Shown here piece after piece: positions 57,201 to 64,000 of a stretch of DNA of 64,000 bases (positions are counted from its first letter, which is position 1; each line of letters opens with the position of its first letter). The position numbers and the translations under genes were made by a program. The stretch spans positions 65,986 through 129,985 of the forward strand of contig JBBQJW010000010.1 in NCBI GenBank assembly GCA_038326325.1, written 5' to 3'. The notes below the pieces were generated by a model. The model was not told where the DNA came from. It saw only the letters and a list, made by a program, of their open reading frames with translations, and did not search any database. Origin of the DNA: UBA10324 sp038326325 (GTDB lineage Bacteria > Bacteroidota > Bacteroidia > Chitinophagales > UBA10324).

Positions 57201-58118
57201 ATGGACTGGAATTCGACCATCAAAGGTTTTGGCTCTTATTTAAAACTCGAGCGCTCGGTATCGCCGAACACGCTTGAGGCGTATTTGCACGATGTGGAAA
57301 TGCTCAGTCATTTTTTTTCGGAGCAGGATAAAAAAATTGCGCCTGAAGATGTGAAGCAGGAACACCTGCAGGAATTCATCGCCACCATCAACGAAAAAAA
57401 AATGTCGGATTATTCGCAGGGAAGAATTCTCAGTGGCATCCGCGCGTTTTATAAGTACATGCAGATGGAAGATATTTCGGACAACGATCCCACGAAATTA
57501 ATTTCTGGTCCAAAGCTGCGACGACAACTGCCTGATATTTTAAGTTATCCCGAAATAGAATCTATTCTAAATGCCATTGATCAAAGCACTCCCGATGGAG
57601 TTCGTAATCGCGCGATATTAGAATTGCTTTATAGCAGTGGGTTGCGCGTGAGTGAAGCAGTGAATCTTAAAATCTCGAATCTTTTTTTCGATGTCGGATT
57701 TATAAAAGTGATTGGGAAAGGCGATAAAGAAAGATTAGTTCCAATTGGTGATTCGGCAATCAAGCACATCAATATTTATAAAAATGAAATTCGAGTTCAT
57801 GCGAACATTAAAAAGGATTTCGAAAACTTTATATTTCTGAATAGTCGCGGTGCGTCACTTTCGCGCGTAATGGTTTTTCTGGTGATAAAAGATGCCGTGA
57901 CGAAAGCAGGAATAAAAAAGACTGTGAGTCCGCACACCTTTCGTCACTCGTTCGCGACACATTTAATTGAAGGTGGTGCCGACCTCCGGGCAGTTCAGGA
58001 AATGCTCGGTCACGCAAGTATTACTACAACCGAAATTTATACTCACTTAGACAGAGATTATCTCAGACAAAGTTTGATCGAGCATCATCCGATTTATAGT
58101 AGAAAGGAGAAAGCATAA
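57201..58118 (+). CDS. xerD: Tyrosine recombinase XerD
   Basis: A 305-aa site-specific recombinase that with XerC resolves chromosome dimers at dif. The N-terminal SAM-like core-binding domain spans about 1-90. The catalytic residues are all present: R149 (SGLRVSEA), K173 (IGKGDKE), H245 and R248 (HTFRHSF), H271 (LGHASI) and nucleophile Y280 (TEIYTHL). The chromosomal context (aroQ, groESL) and normal length mark it as the housekeeping enzyme rather than a phage integrase. Confidence 0.9.
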   Translation: MDWNSTIKGFGSYLKLERSVSPNTLEAYLHDVEMLSHFFSEQDKKIAPEDVKQEHLQEFIATINEKKMSDYSQGRILSGIRAFYKYMQMEDISDNDPTKLISGPKLRRQLPDILSYPEIESILNAIDQSTPDGVRNRAILELLYSSGLRVSEAVNLKISNLFFDVGFIKVIGKGDKERLVPIGDSAIKHINIYKNEIRVHANIKKDFENFIFLNSRGASLSRVMVFLVIKDAVTKAGIKKTVSPHTFRHSFATHLIEGGADLRAVQEMLGHASITTTEIYTHLDRDYLRQSLIEHHPIYSRKEKA

Positions 58119-58237
58119 AGCGGAAATTTTTTCGCTGCTGTTTTTCAGATTTATTATTTCTATTTTATCATTTACAGATTATCATTTCTCCTTGATAACG
58201 AAATCTTACATTCGCAACCCCAATTGAATCACAGATT

Positions 58238-58282
58238 GACAGTCAGAACGAAAATTTTTCACTCAAAACTGTCAGAATTGTC
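58238..58282 (+). promoter_or_regulatory. Repeat-containing control region before groES
   Basis: The inverted pair GACAGT (58238-58243) and ACTGTC (58268-58273) and the direct repeat GTCAGAA (58242-58248; 58271-58277) lie about 80 bp before groES. The classical CIRCE repeat is absent and no TAnnTTTG box was seen. This may be the heat-shock operator of the operon; that is inference. Confidence 0.35.
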
Positions 58283-58360
58283 TGCAAATTTCCATCGGCA
58301 CAATTAGTGACTATCGGGGTCGCACGATAAATTTTAAAAACCAAATCAATAAATAACACA

Positions 58361-58639
58361 ATGGCAAAAGTTGCATTAAAACCAATTGCAGACCGCGTAA
58401 TAATAAAGGCGGCAGCAGCAGAAGAAACCACTAAAGGTGGAATCATCATTCCTGATACAGCTAAAGAAAAACCACAGCGTGGTGAAGTAATAGCAGTAGG
58501 AACAGGAAAAAAAGACGAACCAATGACTGTTAAAGTCGGCGACACTGTTCTTTATGGCAAGTATGCCGGAACTGAAGTTACTGTTGAAGGAACTGATTAC
58601 TTAATCATGCGCGAATCTGACATTTTCGCTGTAATCTAA
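58361..58639 (+). CDS. groES: Co-chaperonin GroES
   Basis: The 92-aa lid of the GroEL folding chamber. It begins KPIADRVIIKAAAAEETTKGGIIIPDTAKEK, the mobile loop region that touches GroEL, and ends with the conserved RESDIFAVI. Normal length. It is followed by groEL 103 bp downstream in the usual order. Confidence 0.95.
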   Translation: MAKVALKPIADRVIIKAAAAEETTKGGIIIPDTAKEKPQRGEVIAVGTGKKDEPMTVKVGDTVLYGKYAGTEVTVEGTDYLIMRESDIFAVI

Positions 58640-58741
58640 ATCAGTTGGCAGTTTGCAATTGGCTGTTTGCTGATTTCAAATGTCAATACATAATTCATCA
58701 AATAATCTTAATTTAAAAATCAAAATTCTAAAATAAAAATC

Positions 58742-60370
58742 ATGGCAAAAATTATCAACTTCAATACTGACGCACGCGACCGCTTAAAAAGAGGCGTTGA
58801 TGCTTTGGCAGATGCAGTGAAAGTAACCCTTGGACCAAAAGGTCGCAATGTGGTTATCGAAAAAAAATACGGTTCACCGGCTGTTACTAAAGACGGTGTT
58901 ACAGTAGCAAAAGAAATTGAACTCGAAGACCCTATCGAAAACATGGGCGCGCAAATGGTGAAAGAAGTTGCTTCTAAAACTTCTGACATCGCGGGTGATG
59001 GAACTACCACTGCTACCGTTCTTGCTCAGGCAATTATTACTGCCGGTTTAAAGAATGTAGCTGCGGGTGCAAACCCAATGGACTTAAAGCGTGGAATCGA
59101 CAAAGCTGTTACAGCGGTTGTCGCACACTTGAAAGGTCAGTCAACAGAAGTTGGCAACGACAACAAAAAAATTGAACAGGTAGCATCTATTTCTGCCAAC
59201 AACGACAGCACTATCGGAAAACTGATTGCTGAAGCGATGGCGAAAGTGAAGAAAGAAGGAGTTATTACTGTTGAAGAAGCAAAAGGAACTGAAACTACTG
59301 TTGAGGTAGTGGAAGGAATGCAATTCGACCGCGGTTATCTTTCAGCTTACTTCGTTACAAATGCTGAAAAGATGGAAGCTGAATTAGAGCGCCCATACAT
59401 TCTCATTCACGACAAAAAGATTTCGAACATGAAAGACCTTCTTCCTGTGTTGGAGAAAGTTGCTCAGGGTGGAAATTCTCTTTTGATTATTGCTGAAGAC
59501 TTGGATGGCGAAGCGCTTTCAACTTTAGTGGTAAATAAAATTCGCGGCACTATAAAAGTTTGCGCTGTTAAAGCTCCGGGCTTTGGCGACCGCAGAAAAG
59601 AAATGCTTGAAGATCTTGCGGTATTAACCGGAGGAACTGTTATCAGCGAAGAGCGTGGTTACAAATTGGAGAACGCGACTCTTTCTTACCTTGGTAAGGC
59701 GGAGAAAGTAACCATTGACAAAGACAACACGACTATCGTTAATGGTTCAGGAAAAAAATCTGACATCGTTTCTCGCGTTAGTCAGATTAAAGCGCAAATC
59801 GAAAGCACTACTTCCGATTACGATAAAGAAAAATTACAAGAGCGCCTCGCTAAGTTGAGCGGTGGAGTTGCTGTTCTTTATGTTGGTGCAGCAAGTGAAG
59901 TGGAAATGAAAGAAAAGAAAGACCGTGTTGACGATGCATTGCACGCAACCCGCGCCGCTGTGGAAGAAGGAATTGTTCCTGGTGGTGGTGTTGCTTACAT
60001 CCGTGCTATCGCTTCGTTGGATGCAATTAAAACTGCTAACGATGATGAAATGACCGGCATACAAATCGTGCGTCGCGCATTGGAAGAACCCCTTCGTCAG
60101 ATAACTGCCAATGCAGGTATCGAAGGCAGCATCGTGGTTCAGAAAGTGAAAGAAGGCAAAGCCGATTTCGGTTTCAACGCCCGCACCGAAGAATACGAAA
60201 ACCTGTTAAAGGCCGGAGTTATTGACCCTACTAAAGTTACCCGCGTAGCTTTAGAAAATGCGGCATCAATTGCTTCTATGCTTTTGACTACTGAGTGTGT
60301 AATAGTTGACAAGCCGAAGGAAGAAAAAGCAATGGCTGGAATGCCACAAGGCGGTGGAATGGATTACTAA
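58742..60370 (+). CDS. groEL: Chaperonin GroEL
   Basis: The 542-aa ATP-driven folding chamber. Conserved features: KVTLGPKGRNVVIEK, the ATP-site GDGTTTATVLAQA near residue 86, the DDALHATRAAVEEGIVPGG segment with the catalytic aspartate, and the C-terminal MPQGGGMDY in place of the GGM repeat. Normal length. TGTWACA sites occur at 58897-58903 and 59107-59113. Confidence 0.96.
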   Translation: MAKIINFNTDARDRLKRGVDALADAVKVTLGPKGRNVVIEKKYGSPAVTKDGVTVAKEIELEDPIENMGAQMVKEVASKTSDIAGDGTTTATVLAQAIITAGLKNVAAGANPMDLKRGIDKAVTAVVAHLKGQSTEVGNDNKKIEQVASISANNDSTIGKLIAEAMAKVKKEGVITVEEAKGTETTVEVVEGMQFDRGYLSAYFVTNAEKMEAELERPYILIHDKKISNMKDLLPVLEKVAQGGNSLLIIAEDLDGEALSTLVVNKIRGTIKVCAVKAPGFGDRRKEMLEDLAVLTGGTVISEERGYKLENATLSYLGKAEKVTIDKDNTTIVNGSGKKSDIVSRVSQIKAQIESTTSDYDKEKLQERLAKLSGGVAVLYVGAASEVEMKEKKDRVDDALHATRAAVEEGIVPGGGVAYIRAIASLDAIKTANDDEMTGIQIVRRALEEPLRQITANAGIEGSIVVQKVKEGKADFGFNARTEEYENLLKAGVIDPTKVTRVALENAASIASMLLTTECVIVDKPKEEKAMAGMPQGGGMDY

Positions 60371-60436
60371 TAAATGAAAAGTTAAAAATTAAAAGTTAAA
60401 AATTTTTCACTTTTAGATTTTCATTTTTAATTAATT

Positions 60437-60477
60437 AAAAATCCCGCTTCGATTTATTTCGGAGCGGGATTTTTTTT
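60437..60477 (+). terminator. Intrinsic terminator of groESL (copy 1)
   Basis: ATCCCGCTTCG (60441-60451), loop ATTTATTT, CGGAGCGGGAT (60460-60470), then seven T. The stem is 11 bp with one G-T pair. A nearly identical copy closes the toxin-antitoxin pair at 61072-61111. Confidence 0.9.
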
Positions 60478-60513
60478 ATTTTATAATTTAGCACCCATCA
60501 AAATTTTCAAACC

Positions 60514-60762
60514 ATGAAATATGGAGCTATAAGTATTGACCCCGAAACAATGGGTGGAACTCCGGTGTTTTCAGGAACACGGGTTCCTCTTCAAACTCTT
60601 TTTGATTATTTGGAAGGTGGCGATTCTATTGAAGATTTTATTGACGACTATCCAAGTGTTACAAAAGAAAACGCAATCGAAGTGCTTGAAATGGCTAAGC
60701 AAACTATCACTACCGAAAAAACGCTGAATGAAAATTTTGCTGGACGAAAATCTGCCGCGTAA
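60514..60762 (+). CDS. DUF433 antitoxin
   Basis: An 82-aa DNA-binding protein of the DUF433 family, the antitoxin partner of PIN-like toxins. Residues 1-60 show ISIDPETMGGTPVFSGTRVP followed by a helix-turn-helix region (LFDYLEGGDSIEDFIDDYPS) and a VTKENAIEVLE helix. The C-terminal tail likely covers the toxin. The end overlaps the toxin gene by 35 bp. It starts 37 bp after the groESL terminator. Confidence 0.85.
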   Translation: MKYGAISIDPETMGGTPVFSGTRVPLQTLFDYLEGGDSIEDFIDDYPSVTKENAIEVLEMAKQTITTEKTLNENFAGRKSAA

Positions 60763-61051
60763 ACTCAAGGCCGATTTTGGAGAAGGGTATGAAGTTAAAA
60801 CCGTGCGCGATATGGAATGGCTCGGAAAGAAAAACGGTGAACTGCTCGGACTTATAACTTTTAATGGGTTTGACTTTTTTATAACAATTGATAAGAACCT
60901 GCAACATCAGCAGAATCTCGACAAATTCAATATCACCATTTTTCTTCTTCTCGCAAAAAACAACCGCCTTGAAACACTTCAATTTCTTGTTTCGAAAATA
61001 AAGGACAAAATTACTTCGGGTGATTTCGCTAAGCTGAATGTGATTGAGTAA
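60728..61051 (+). CDS. DUF5615 PIN-like toxin
   Basis: A 107-aa PIN-like protein of the DUF5615 family (VapC-like fold), a probable RNase toxin. The acidic residues of the site appear as D6 and E7 (LLDENLP), and later acidic residues in the FDFFITIDKNL segment. It overlaps the DUF433 antitoxin gene by 35 bp, typical of such modules. A copy of the groESL terminator follows 20 bp later. Confidence 0.85.
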   Translation: MKILLDENLPRKLKADFGEGYEVKTVRDMEWLGKKNGELLGLITFNGFDFFITIDKNLQHQQNLDKFNITIFLLLAKNNRLETLQFLVSKIKDKITSGDFAKLNVIE

Positions 61052-61071
61052 TTTTTCACTTTTCACAAAAT

Positions 61072-61111
61072 AAAAATCCCGCTTCGATTTATTTCGGAGC
61101 GGGATTTTTTT
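61072..61111 (+). terminator. Intrinsic terminator, copy 2 of the groESL terminator
   Basis: ATCCCGCTTCG (61076-61086), loop ATTTATTT, CGGAGCGGGAT (61095-61105), then T-run. It matches copy 1 (60441-60470) base for base, and both are preceded by ATTTTTCACTTTT. It closes the toxin-antitoxin pair. Confidence 0.9.
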
Positions 61112-61157
61112 ATCTGAGCTTGATTGCAAATCGAGCAGAACTGATATTCTTTGCTTT

Positions 61158-61856
61158 TCAATCCCTGTCCACCTTCTGCAATTTTATAAACTCTTCTTCG
61201 GTTACTTCTTTTCCTTTAGTTGGAATAATGATTACATCGGGCTGTAACGGTTTTTGCTCAACGAGAGTAGCTCGATAAATTTCGTTTCCGTTTTTAATAT
61301 CCAATTTTAAAATAAGACCAGGTAGCTCACAATATCCTTTCGGCCCTGTCGAAAAAGGAATTTGCGGAGTAAACCATGCTACCACATTATTGGTATCATT
61401 TTGTAAAACTGCTTTCATGCAGGTATATCCGGCTATGGTATCCTGGTCACCGGATATTTTCCATTTAAATGTTTTCAAGTTTGATTTAAGGAGAAATATT
61501 TTACCCTTAATAACACGATTTTCAACTACTTTCTTTTCTAAGTAATTAGTATAAAGTTTTACTTCACTGTTTTCCATTCCCGCTACATATAGCTCTTCCC
61601 CTTGTAAATTAAACACGGGAATCCCGTGTGCAAAAGCTTCTTCTTTATCAGTCATTTGCCAAAGGCTTTCGTTGCTGCGATACAGCAATTCCATTTTTGT
61701 ATTCGGCAAATTGAATTTTAATTTAAAAGTATCTTTAACAACTAAAGTTTGTTGTATATACACAATCCGAAATTCTCCTGACTGTGCGTGCAATTTTTTT
61801 TCAATTGAAAAAATCAGAATCAGCAATAGAAAAGTAAAGATGAATTTGTTTTTCAT
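61158..61856 (-). CDS. GLPGLI family secreted protein
   Basis: A 232-aa exported protein of the GLPGLI family, common in Bacteroidota. Signal peptide 1-24 (KKLHAQS). The family motif appears as GPKGYCELPGLILKLD near residue 190, with the preceding DTIAGYTCMKAV. No catalytic role is known; the family is thought to sit in the envelope. It is the last gene of a minus-strand group with the unknown 312-aa gene. A short heptad-repeat reading frame and the 21-bp array lie just upstream of its start. Confidence 0.85.
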   Translation of the reverse strand: MKNKFIFTFLLLILIFSIEKKLHAQSGEFRIVYIQQTLVVKDTFKLKFNLPNTKMELLYRSNESLWQMTDKEEAFAHGIPVFNLQGEELYVAGMENSEVKLYTNYLEKKVVENRVIKGKIFLLKSNLKTFKWKISGDQDTIAGYTCMKAVLQNDTNNVVAWFTPQIPFSTGPKGYCELPGLILKLDIKNGNEIYRATLVEQKPLQPDVIIIPTKGKEVTEEEFIKLQKVDRD

Positions 61857-61896
61857 TCAAGAAAATAATCTATTTTGTTCACGCAGGGTTACCCAA

Positions 61897-62028
61897 TTAG
61901 CAACCCTGCACCTCTACTCCTTCATTTTTATCAAAAATTCGCACATTTTTGTGCATTTCAGTCAATATTTTGTGCATTTCCAGGCTTTTTTTGTGCACTT
62001 TTCTCAATTTTTTGTGCACTTCTTTCAT
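61897..62028 (-). CDS. Possible 43-aa heptad-repeat microprotein
   Basis: Minus-strand frame from ATG at 62028 to stop 61897-61899. It reads as exact heptads of the form V/M-H-K-x-x-x-E/K: VHKKLRK, VHKKSLE, MHKILTE, MHKNVRI, after a first unit that begins upstream of the ATG. The tail is FDKNEGVEVQGC. It ends 40 bp before the GLPGLI start. The heptads come from the 21-bp DNA period, so it could be a small coiled coil or simply a by-product of the repeat array. Confidence 0.35.
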   Translation of the reverse strand: MKEVHKKLRKVHKKSLEMHKILTEMHKNVRIFDKNEGVEVQGC

Positions 62029-62041
62029 TTTTTTGTGCACA
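61950..62041. repeat. 21-bp periodic array of TTTGTGCA units
   Basis: TGTGCA begins at 61950, 61971, 61992, 62013 and 62034: five copies spaced exactly 21 bp, two turns of the helix. The unit is roughly TTTTTTGTGCAYTTYTNNNN. Further TGCACA copies at 62076 and 62097 are again 21 bp apart. It is in the gap between the 312-aa gene and the GLPGLI gene, upstream of the latter. It looks like a phased protein-binding array (iteron-like) or a coding heptad repeat. Confidence 0.8.
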
Positions 62042-62082
62042 ATTGTCTTCCGTTAAATCAAATGAAGCTCAATAATGCACAA

Positions 62083-63021
62083 TTATCTGGAAACTATGCA
62101 CACAAACACCGCAGTTTTTAATGCATCGGGGTTCATAACGGTTATTTTGCTGTAGCCCTTCATTACTCCAAACTCATTATTGGGTGCAATTATTATAGGA
62201 ATGCCTGCTGTGTTGGTTCCCTGATATATATGTATGGCGCAGGTGCCTAAATTTTTTACCGAACTGCCTAACTGAATGCCGCCAACAGTTTTTTTCTGCC
62301 CGGGAATTAATTTAGTGGTGCGGGTTATGGGTTTGCGCTTGCTGTCGTCGACTTCGTAACCCCAGCTGCCGCATTTTTTCTGGTTGGTGCTAAACAGCCC
62401 CATTAAAAAAGCGCCTATACCAATCAGGTGGTTGCGCACCGGGTTCCATAAAACATCGCGCTGTGCGGTGGCTTGTTCGGCGTCCATGGCGGCGGCGATA
62501 AAATTGCCGTGAGCAACTTTTGCAAGACTTGTGTTTGCAAGGTCGGTGGTTAGGTTTATAGCGTTTTCGGTTAAATAGGGTTCCAGCGGGCTGGTGCCTG
62601 CGGCATAAGTATTATGCTTGGCCACAAAAGTGGTGTATATGGTGGTTCGGTTTATAAATTCTTTGGGCAAATTAATTTTATTGGCAGCGAGTGGAATGGT
62701 CCAGTCGCCCAATTTATTGGGGTTGCTTTTAAATAATTTTTTCAGAAACTGAATTTCGCCCTGCCATCTTTTGTCAATGGGGTCCCAGAGATGGTCGCGA
62801 TGCTCGCGCTCAATTTCGGCGGTTTTGTTTTTTGTGTTTCGAAGCAGTTCCTCTGCATCGGCATTGGTGCCAGCCGTGTTATCGGTGGCCAGCACAATTG
62901 CTTCTTCGGTCATAAACGGTCGAATAACACTGGCTGCGCCATCGAGTGTGTCTTTTGCTTTTACTTTTACGAATAGGTCTCTTGAAAGTAAAAAATTGTC
63001 GGGGTAAATAATTCTGCCCAT
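62083..63021 (-). CDS. Unknown 312-aa protein, GC-richer than neighbours
   Basis: I do not recognise a family. The product has no signal peptide or clear membrane segment. Two halves may be similar in plan (about 10-100 and 110-210), each with a TEEAIVLATD/TENAINLTTD element followed by an ELLRNTKN/AHGNFIAAAMDAEQAT helix and a RDHLWDPI/RDVLWNPV motif, suggesting an internal duplication. The C-terminal 90 residues are beta-rich. Codons are visibly richer in G and C than in neighbouring genes, a hint of transfer. Confidence 0.7.
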   Translation of the reverse strand: MGRIIYPDNFLLSRDLFVKVKAKDTLDGAASVIRPFMTEEAIVLATDNTAGTNADAEELLRNTKNKTAEIEREHRDHLWDPIDKRWQGEIQFLKKLFKSNPNKLGDWTIPLAANKINLPKEFINRTTIYTTFVAKHNTYAAGTSPLEPYLTENAINLTTDLANTSLAKVAHGNFIAAAMDAEQATAQRDVLWNPVRNHLIGIGAFLMGLFSTNQKKCGSWGYEVDDSKRKPITRTTKLIPGQKKTVGGIQLGSSVKNLGTCAIHIYQGTNTAGIPIIIAPNNEFGVMKGYSKITVMNPDALKTAVFVCIVSR

Positions 63022-63243
63022 GGTAGTAAGTGGTTTTGTTGGTGAAGAATTTTATGAAGATGAAAAAAAATTATTTCAAATGAGTGTAACACTATACCAT
63101 CCCGCAGAATCGTGCACTAAAAATATATTTATTTTCAGACTTTCAAATAAAAATAATTAATTATTGAAGCAAAAAAAAATGGTTGAACTCTTCTCTGCTG
63201 CAACCTTTCTAAAATAAAATAGTCTGCTTATAAATATAAAGTT

Positions 63244-63828
63244 GTGAAAATTCACACAAAACATTTTCTTGTTTTTATTATTCTGTTTTCTGAAATATTT
63301 TTTTTGGGTTGTCGAAAAGGTCCACAAGACCCATTGCTTTCTTTTCAGTCTCGCAAAACCCGTTTGATAGGAGTTTGGATAGCTGATTCATATTTCGTTA
63401 ACTGGATTGATTCGCTTGCTGAAAATTCGTGGCAATTCGATACCATTATTAATAATTTTCATGGAACTCTTACCTGCAATCAATCAAAAACTTTTACAAT
63501 TATTTTTTACCGAGACGGAAAATATAATACTGAATATCACATATCGCAGGATTTTAAATTTAAAACCGACTCGGCTGCAAATGATACTTCATACAATATC
63601 GGAGATACTCACTATTCAAATGGCAAGTGGCAATTTGAAGGTGGGAGCGATGGCTATAAGAAAAAAGAGTTACTAAAACTAAGCAACGAAAAAGGTGAAG
63701 AAATTTTTGAAATCGTTCAGCTTAAAGGCAACAAAATTCAATTAAGGCATGCCCCGCCTTATCCTGTTACATTACCTACGGTAATAAATTATTTAATAAT
63801 AGGTGGTGGATACGATGAGGGTTTATAA
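63244..63828 (+). CDS. Lipocalin-like lipoprotein
   Basis: A 194-aa predicted lipoprotein started by GTG at 63244 in the TATAAAGTTGTG context. Lipobox FFLGC at about residues 19-23. After it, SRKTRLIGVWIADSY and the alternating beta pattern, ending in IVQLKGNKIQLRHA, resemble the lipocalin-like lipoproteins of Bacteroidota. Ligand unknown. Confidence 0.75.
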   Translation: MKIHTKHFLVFIILFSEIFFLGCRKGPQDPLLSFQSRKTRLIGVWIADSYFVNWIDSLAENSWQFDTIINNFHGTLTCNQSKTFTIIFYRDGKYNTEYHISQDFKFKTDSAANDTSYNIGDTHYSNGKWQFEGGSDGYKKKELLKLSNEKGEEIFEIVQLKGNKIQLRHAPPYPVTLPTVINYLIIGGGYDEGL

Positions 63829-63892
63829 TTATCATTTGTTTTATTATATCTACTCCGTCGTTGGTCTCCTGACCACAACTGTTCGGAAGAAA

Positions 63893-64000
63893 TTAATCAG
63901 GTGGTTTAGCGAAGAGATTGTCAAATATAACGGGGTCTCCTCCAGTCATAATAACAATGTCTCTGGTAATTGATTTTTCAAGTTCCTGAACAAATTTCAG
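63893..64000 (-). CDS. coaX: 3' end of probable type III pantothenate kinase
   Basis: The last 35 codons of a gene that continues beyond the right edge; the stop is at 63893-63895. The visible part contains FVQELEKSITRDIVIMTGGD, which fits the C-terminal end of CoaX (a hydrophobic strand followed by TGGD). CoaX makes phosphopantothenate, first step of coenzyme A synthesis. Only the tail is visible, so the call is tentative. Confidence 0.5.
   Translation of the reverse strand: MKFVQELEKSITRDIVIMTGGDPVIFDNLFAKPPD

Larger units (their letters stand above)
211..63772. repeat. Interspersed near-palindrome TGTWACA, ~97 copies
   Basis: The heptamer TGTTACA or its complement TGTAACA recurs through the whole window. 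Checked examples: 211-217, 563-569, 986-992, 2604-2610, 3181-3187, 10598-10604, 16722-16728 (intergenic), 26856-26862 and 26867-26873 (a pair), 39351-39357 and 39376-39382 (a pair), 41113-41119 (sdhB), 58897-58903 and 59107-59113 (groEL), 63085-63091 (intergenic). My manual count is about 97; with roughly 36% GC about 14 would be expected by chance. The flanks are also biased: T is rare before the motif and A is rare after it, giving a symmetric VTGTWACAB. The two orientations are about equally common. The function is unknown. Confidence 0.85.

Noticed and set aside
57201..58118. Tyrosine recombinase considered as the integrase of a mobile element
   Set aside because: Normal XerD length and full catalytic set, flanked by housekeeping genes; no tRNA, att repeats or cargo beside it.
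58119..58360. CIRCE operator before groES
   Set aside because: I looked for TTAGCACTC-N9-GAGTGCTAA and found no match on either strand.
61950..62041. Five regularly spaced repeats considered as a CRISPR array
   Set aside because: The period is 21 bp with cores of about 10 bp, too short for repeat plus spacer, and there are no cas genes.
61672..62121. Plus-strand frame of 149 codons across the 21-bp array
   Set aside because: It overlaps the start of the GLPGLI gene antisense and its FVHF-rich tail is only the array read in one frame; no start signal or domain supports it.
211..63772. TGTWACA considered as a restriction site or strand-polar Chi/KOPS signal
   Set aside because: Restriction sites are usually depleted, not enriched, and Chi/KOPS are asymmetric and skewed by strand; this motif is nearly palindromic with about equal orientations.

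Overview
The window is a stretch of chromosome from an AT-rich member of the Bacteroidota, probably a free-living gliding-type lineage near Chitinophagales or Sphingobacteriales; the order cannot be fixed by eye. Evidence: type IX secretion C-terminal signals of both kinds (type A sorting tail and the gliding-motility-associated C-terminal domain), GLPGLI, GWxTD and WbqC families, a one-subunit cytochrome b succinate dehydrogenase (sdhCAB), and promoters of the TTG-N19-TAnnTTTG kind. No rRNA, tRNA, CRISPR array, insertion sequence or prophage was seen.

Layout. 1-5.3 kb: a five-gene minus-strand operon that joins a NitT/TauT-type ABC importer to a membrane-anchored substrate-binding/OmpA fusion, a PspA-like coiled-coil membrane protein and a coiled-coil protein. 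5.6-9.3 kb: PhyH dioxygenase and a DUF2339 giant membrane protein. 9.3-12.9 kb: a TPR protein and an overlapping operon (DoxX-like, DUF2071, methyltransferase, small membrane protein). 13-16.7 kb: a VIT-vWA-TonB_C protein and a lipoprotein with a possible clan CD (caspase/gingipain-like) His-Cys pair. 16.8-28.6 kb: a four-gene operon of surface proteins, two of them giant PKD/Ig repeat proteins. 28.6-29.7 kb: a gene graveyard (Crp/Fnr remnant and a decayed membrane-protein gene that keeps its promoter and terminator). 29.7-37.9 kb: TMTC-like TPR membrane protein, ALDH7-type dehydrogenase, a frameshifted lipoprotein, a TlpA-like protein, an ABC-F ATPase and riboflavin synthase. 37.9-44 kb: a T9SS type B surface protein and sdhCAB. 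44.2-48.5 kb: a full GDP-D-glycero-alpha-D-manno-heptose pathway (hddA, gmhA, hddC, gmhB) plus an unknown helical protein. 48.6-51.3 kb: a paired active and inactive M16 peptidase. 51.4-58.1 kb: another T9SS type B protein, WbqC, GWxTD, GT2, aroQ and xerD. 58.3-64 kb: groESL, a DUF433/DUF5615 toxin-antitoxin pair framed by two copies of one terminator, GLPGLI protein, a 21-bp periodic array, an unknown protein, a lipoprotein and the 3' end of a probable coaX.

The strongest unexplained signal lies across all of these genes: the near-palindrome TGTWACA (usually flanked as VTGTWACAB) occurs about 97 times by manual count, against about 14 expected from base composition, on average every 0.65 kb, in housekeeping genes, surface genes and intergenic DNA alike. 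It behaves like a genome-wide iterated palindrome (compare HIP1 of cyanobacteria) and is the best candidate here for an undescribed system.
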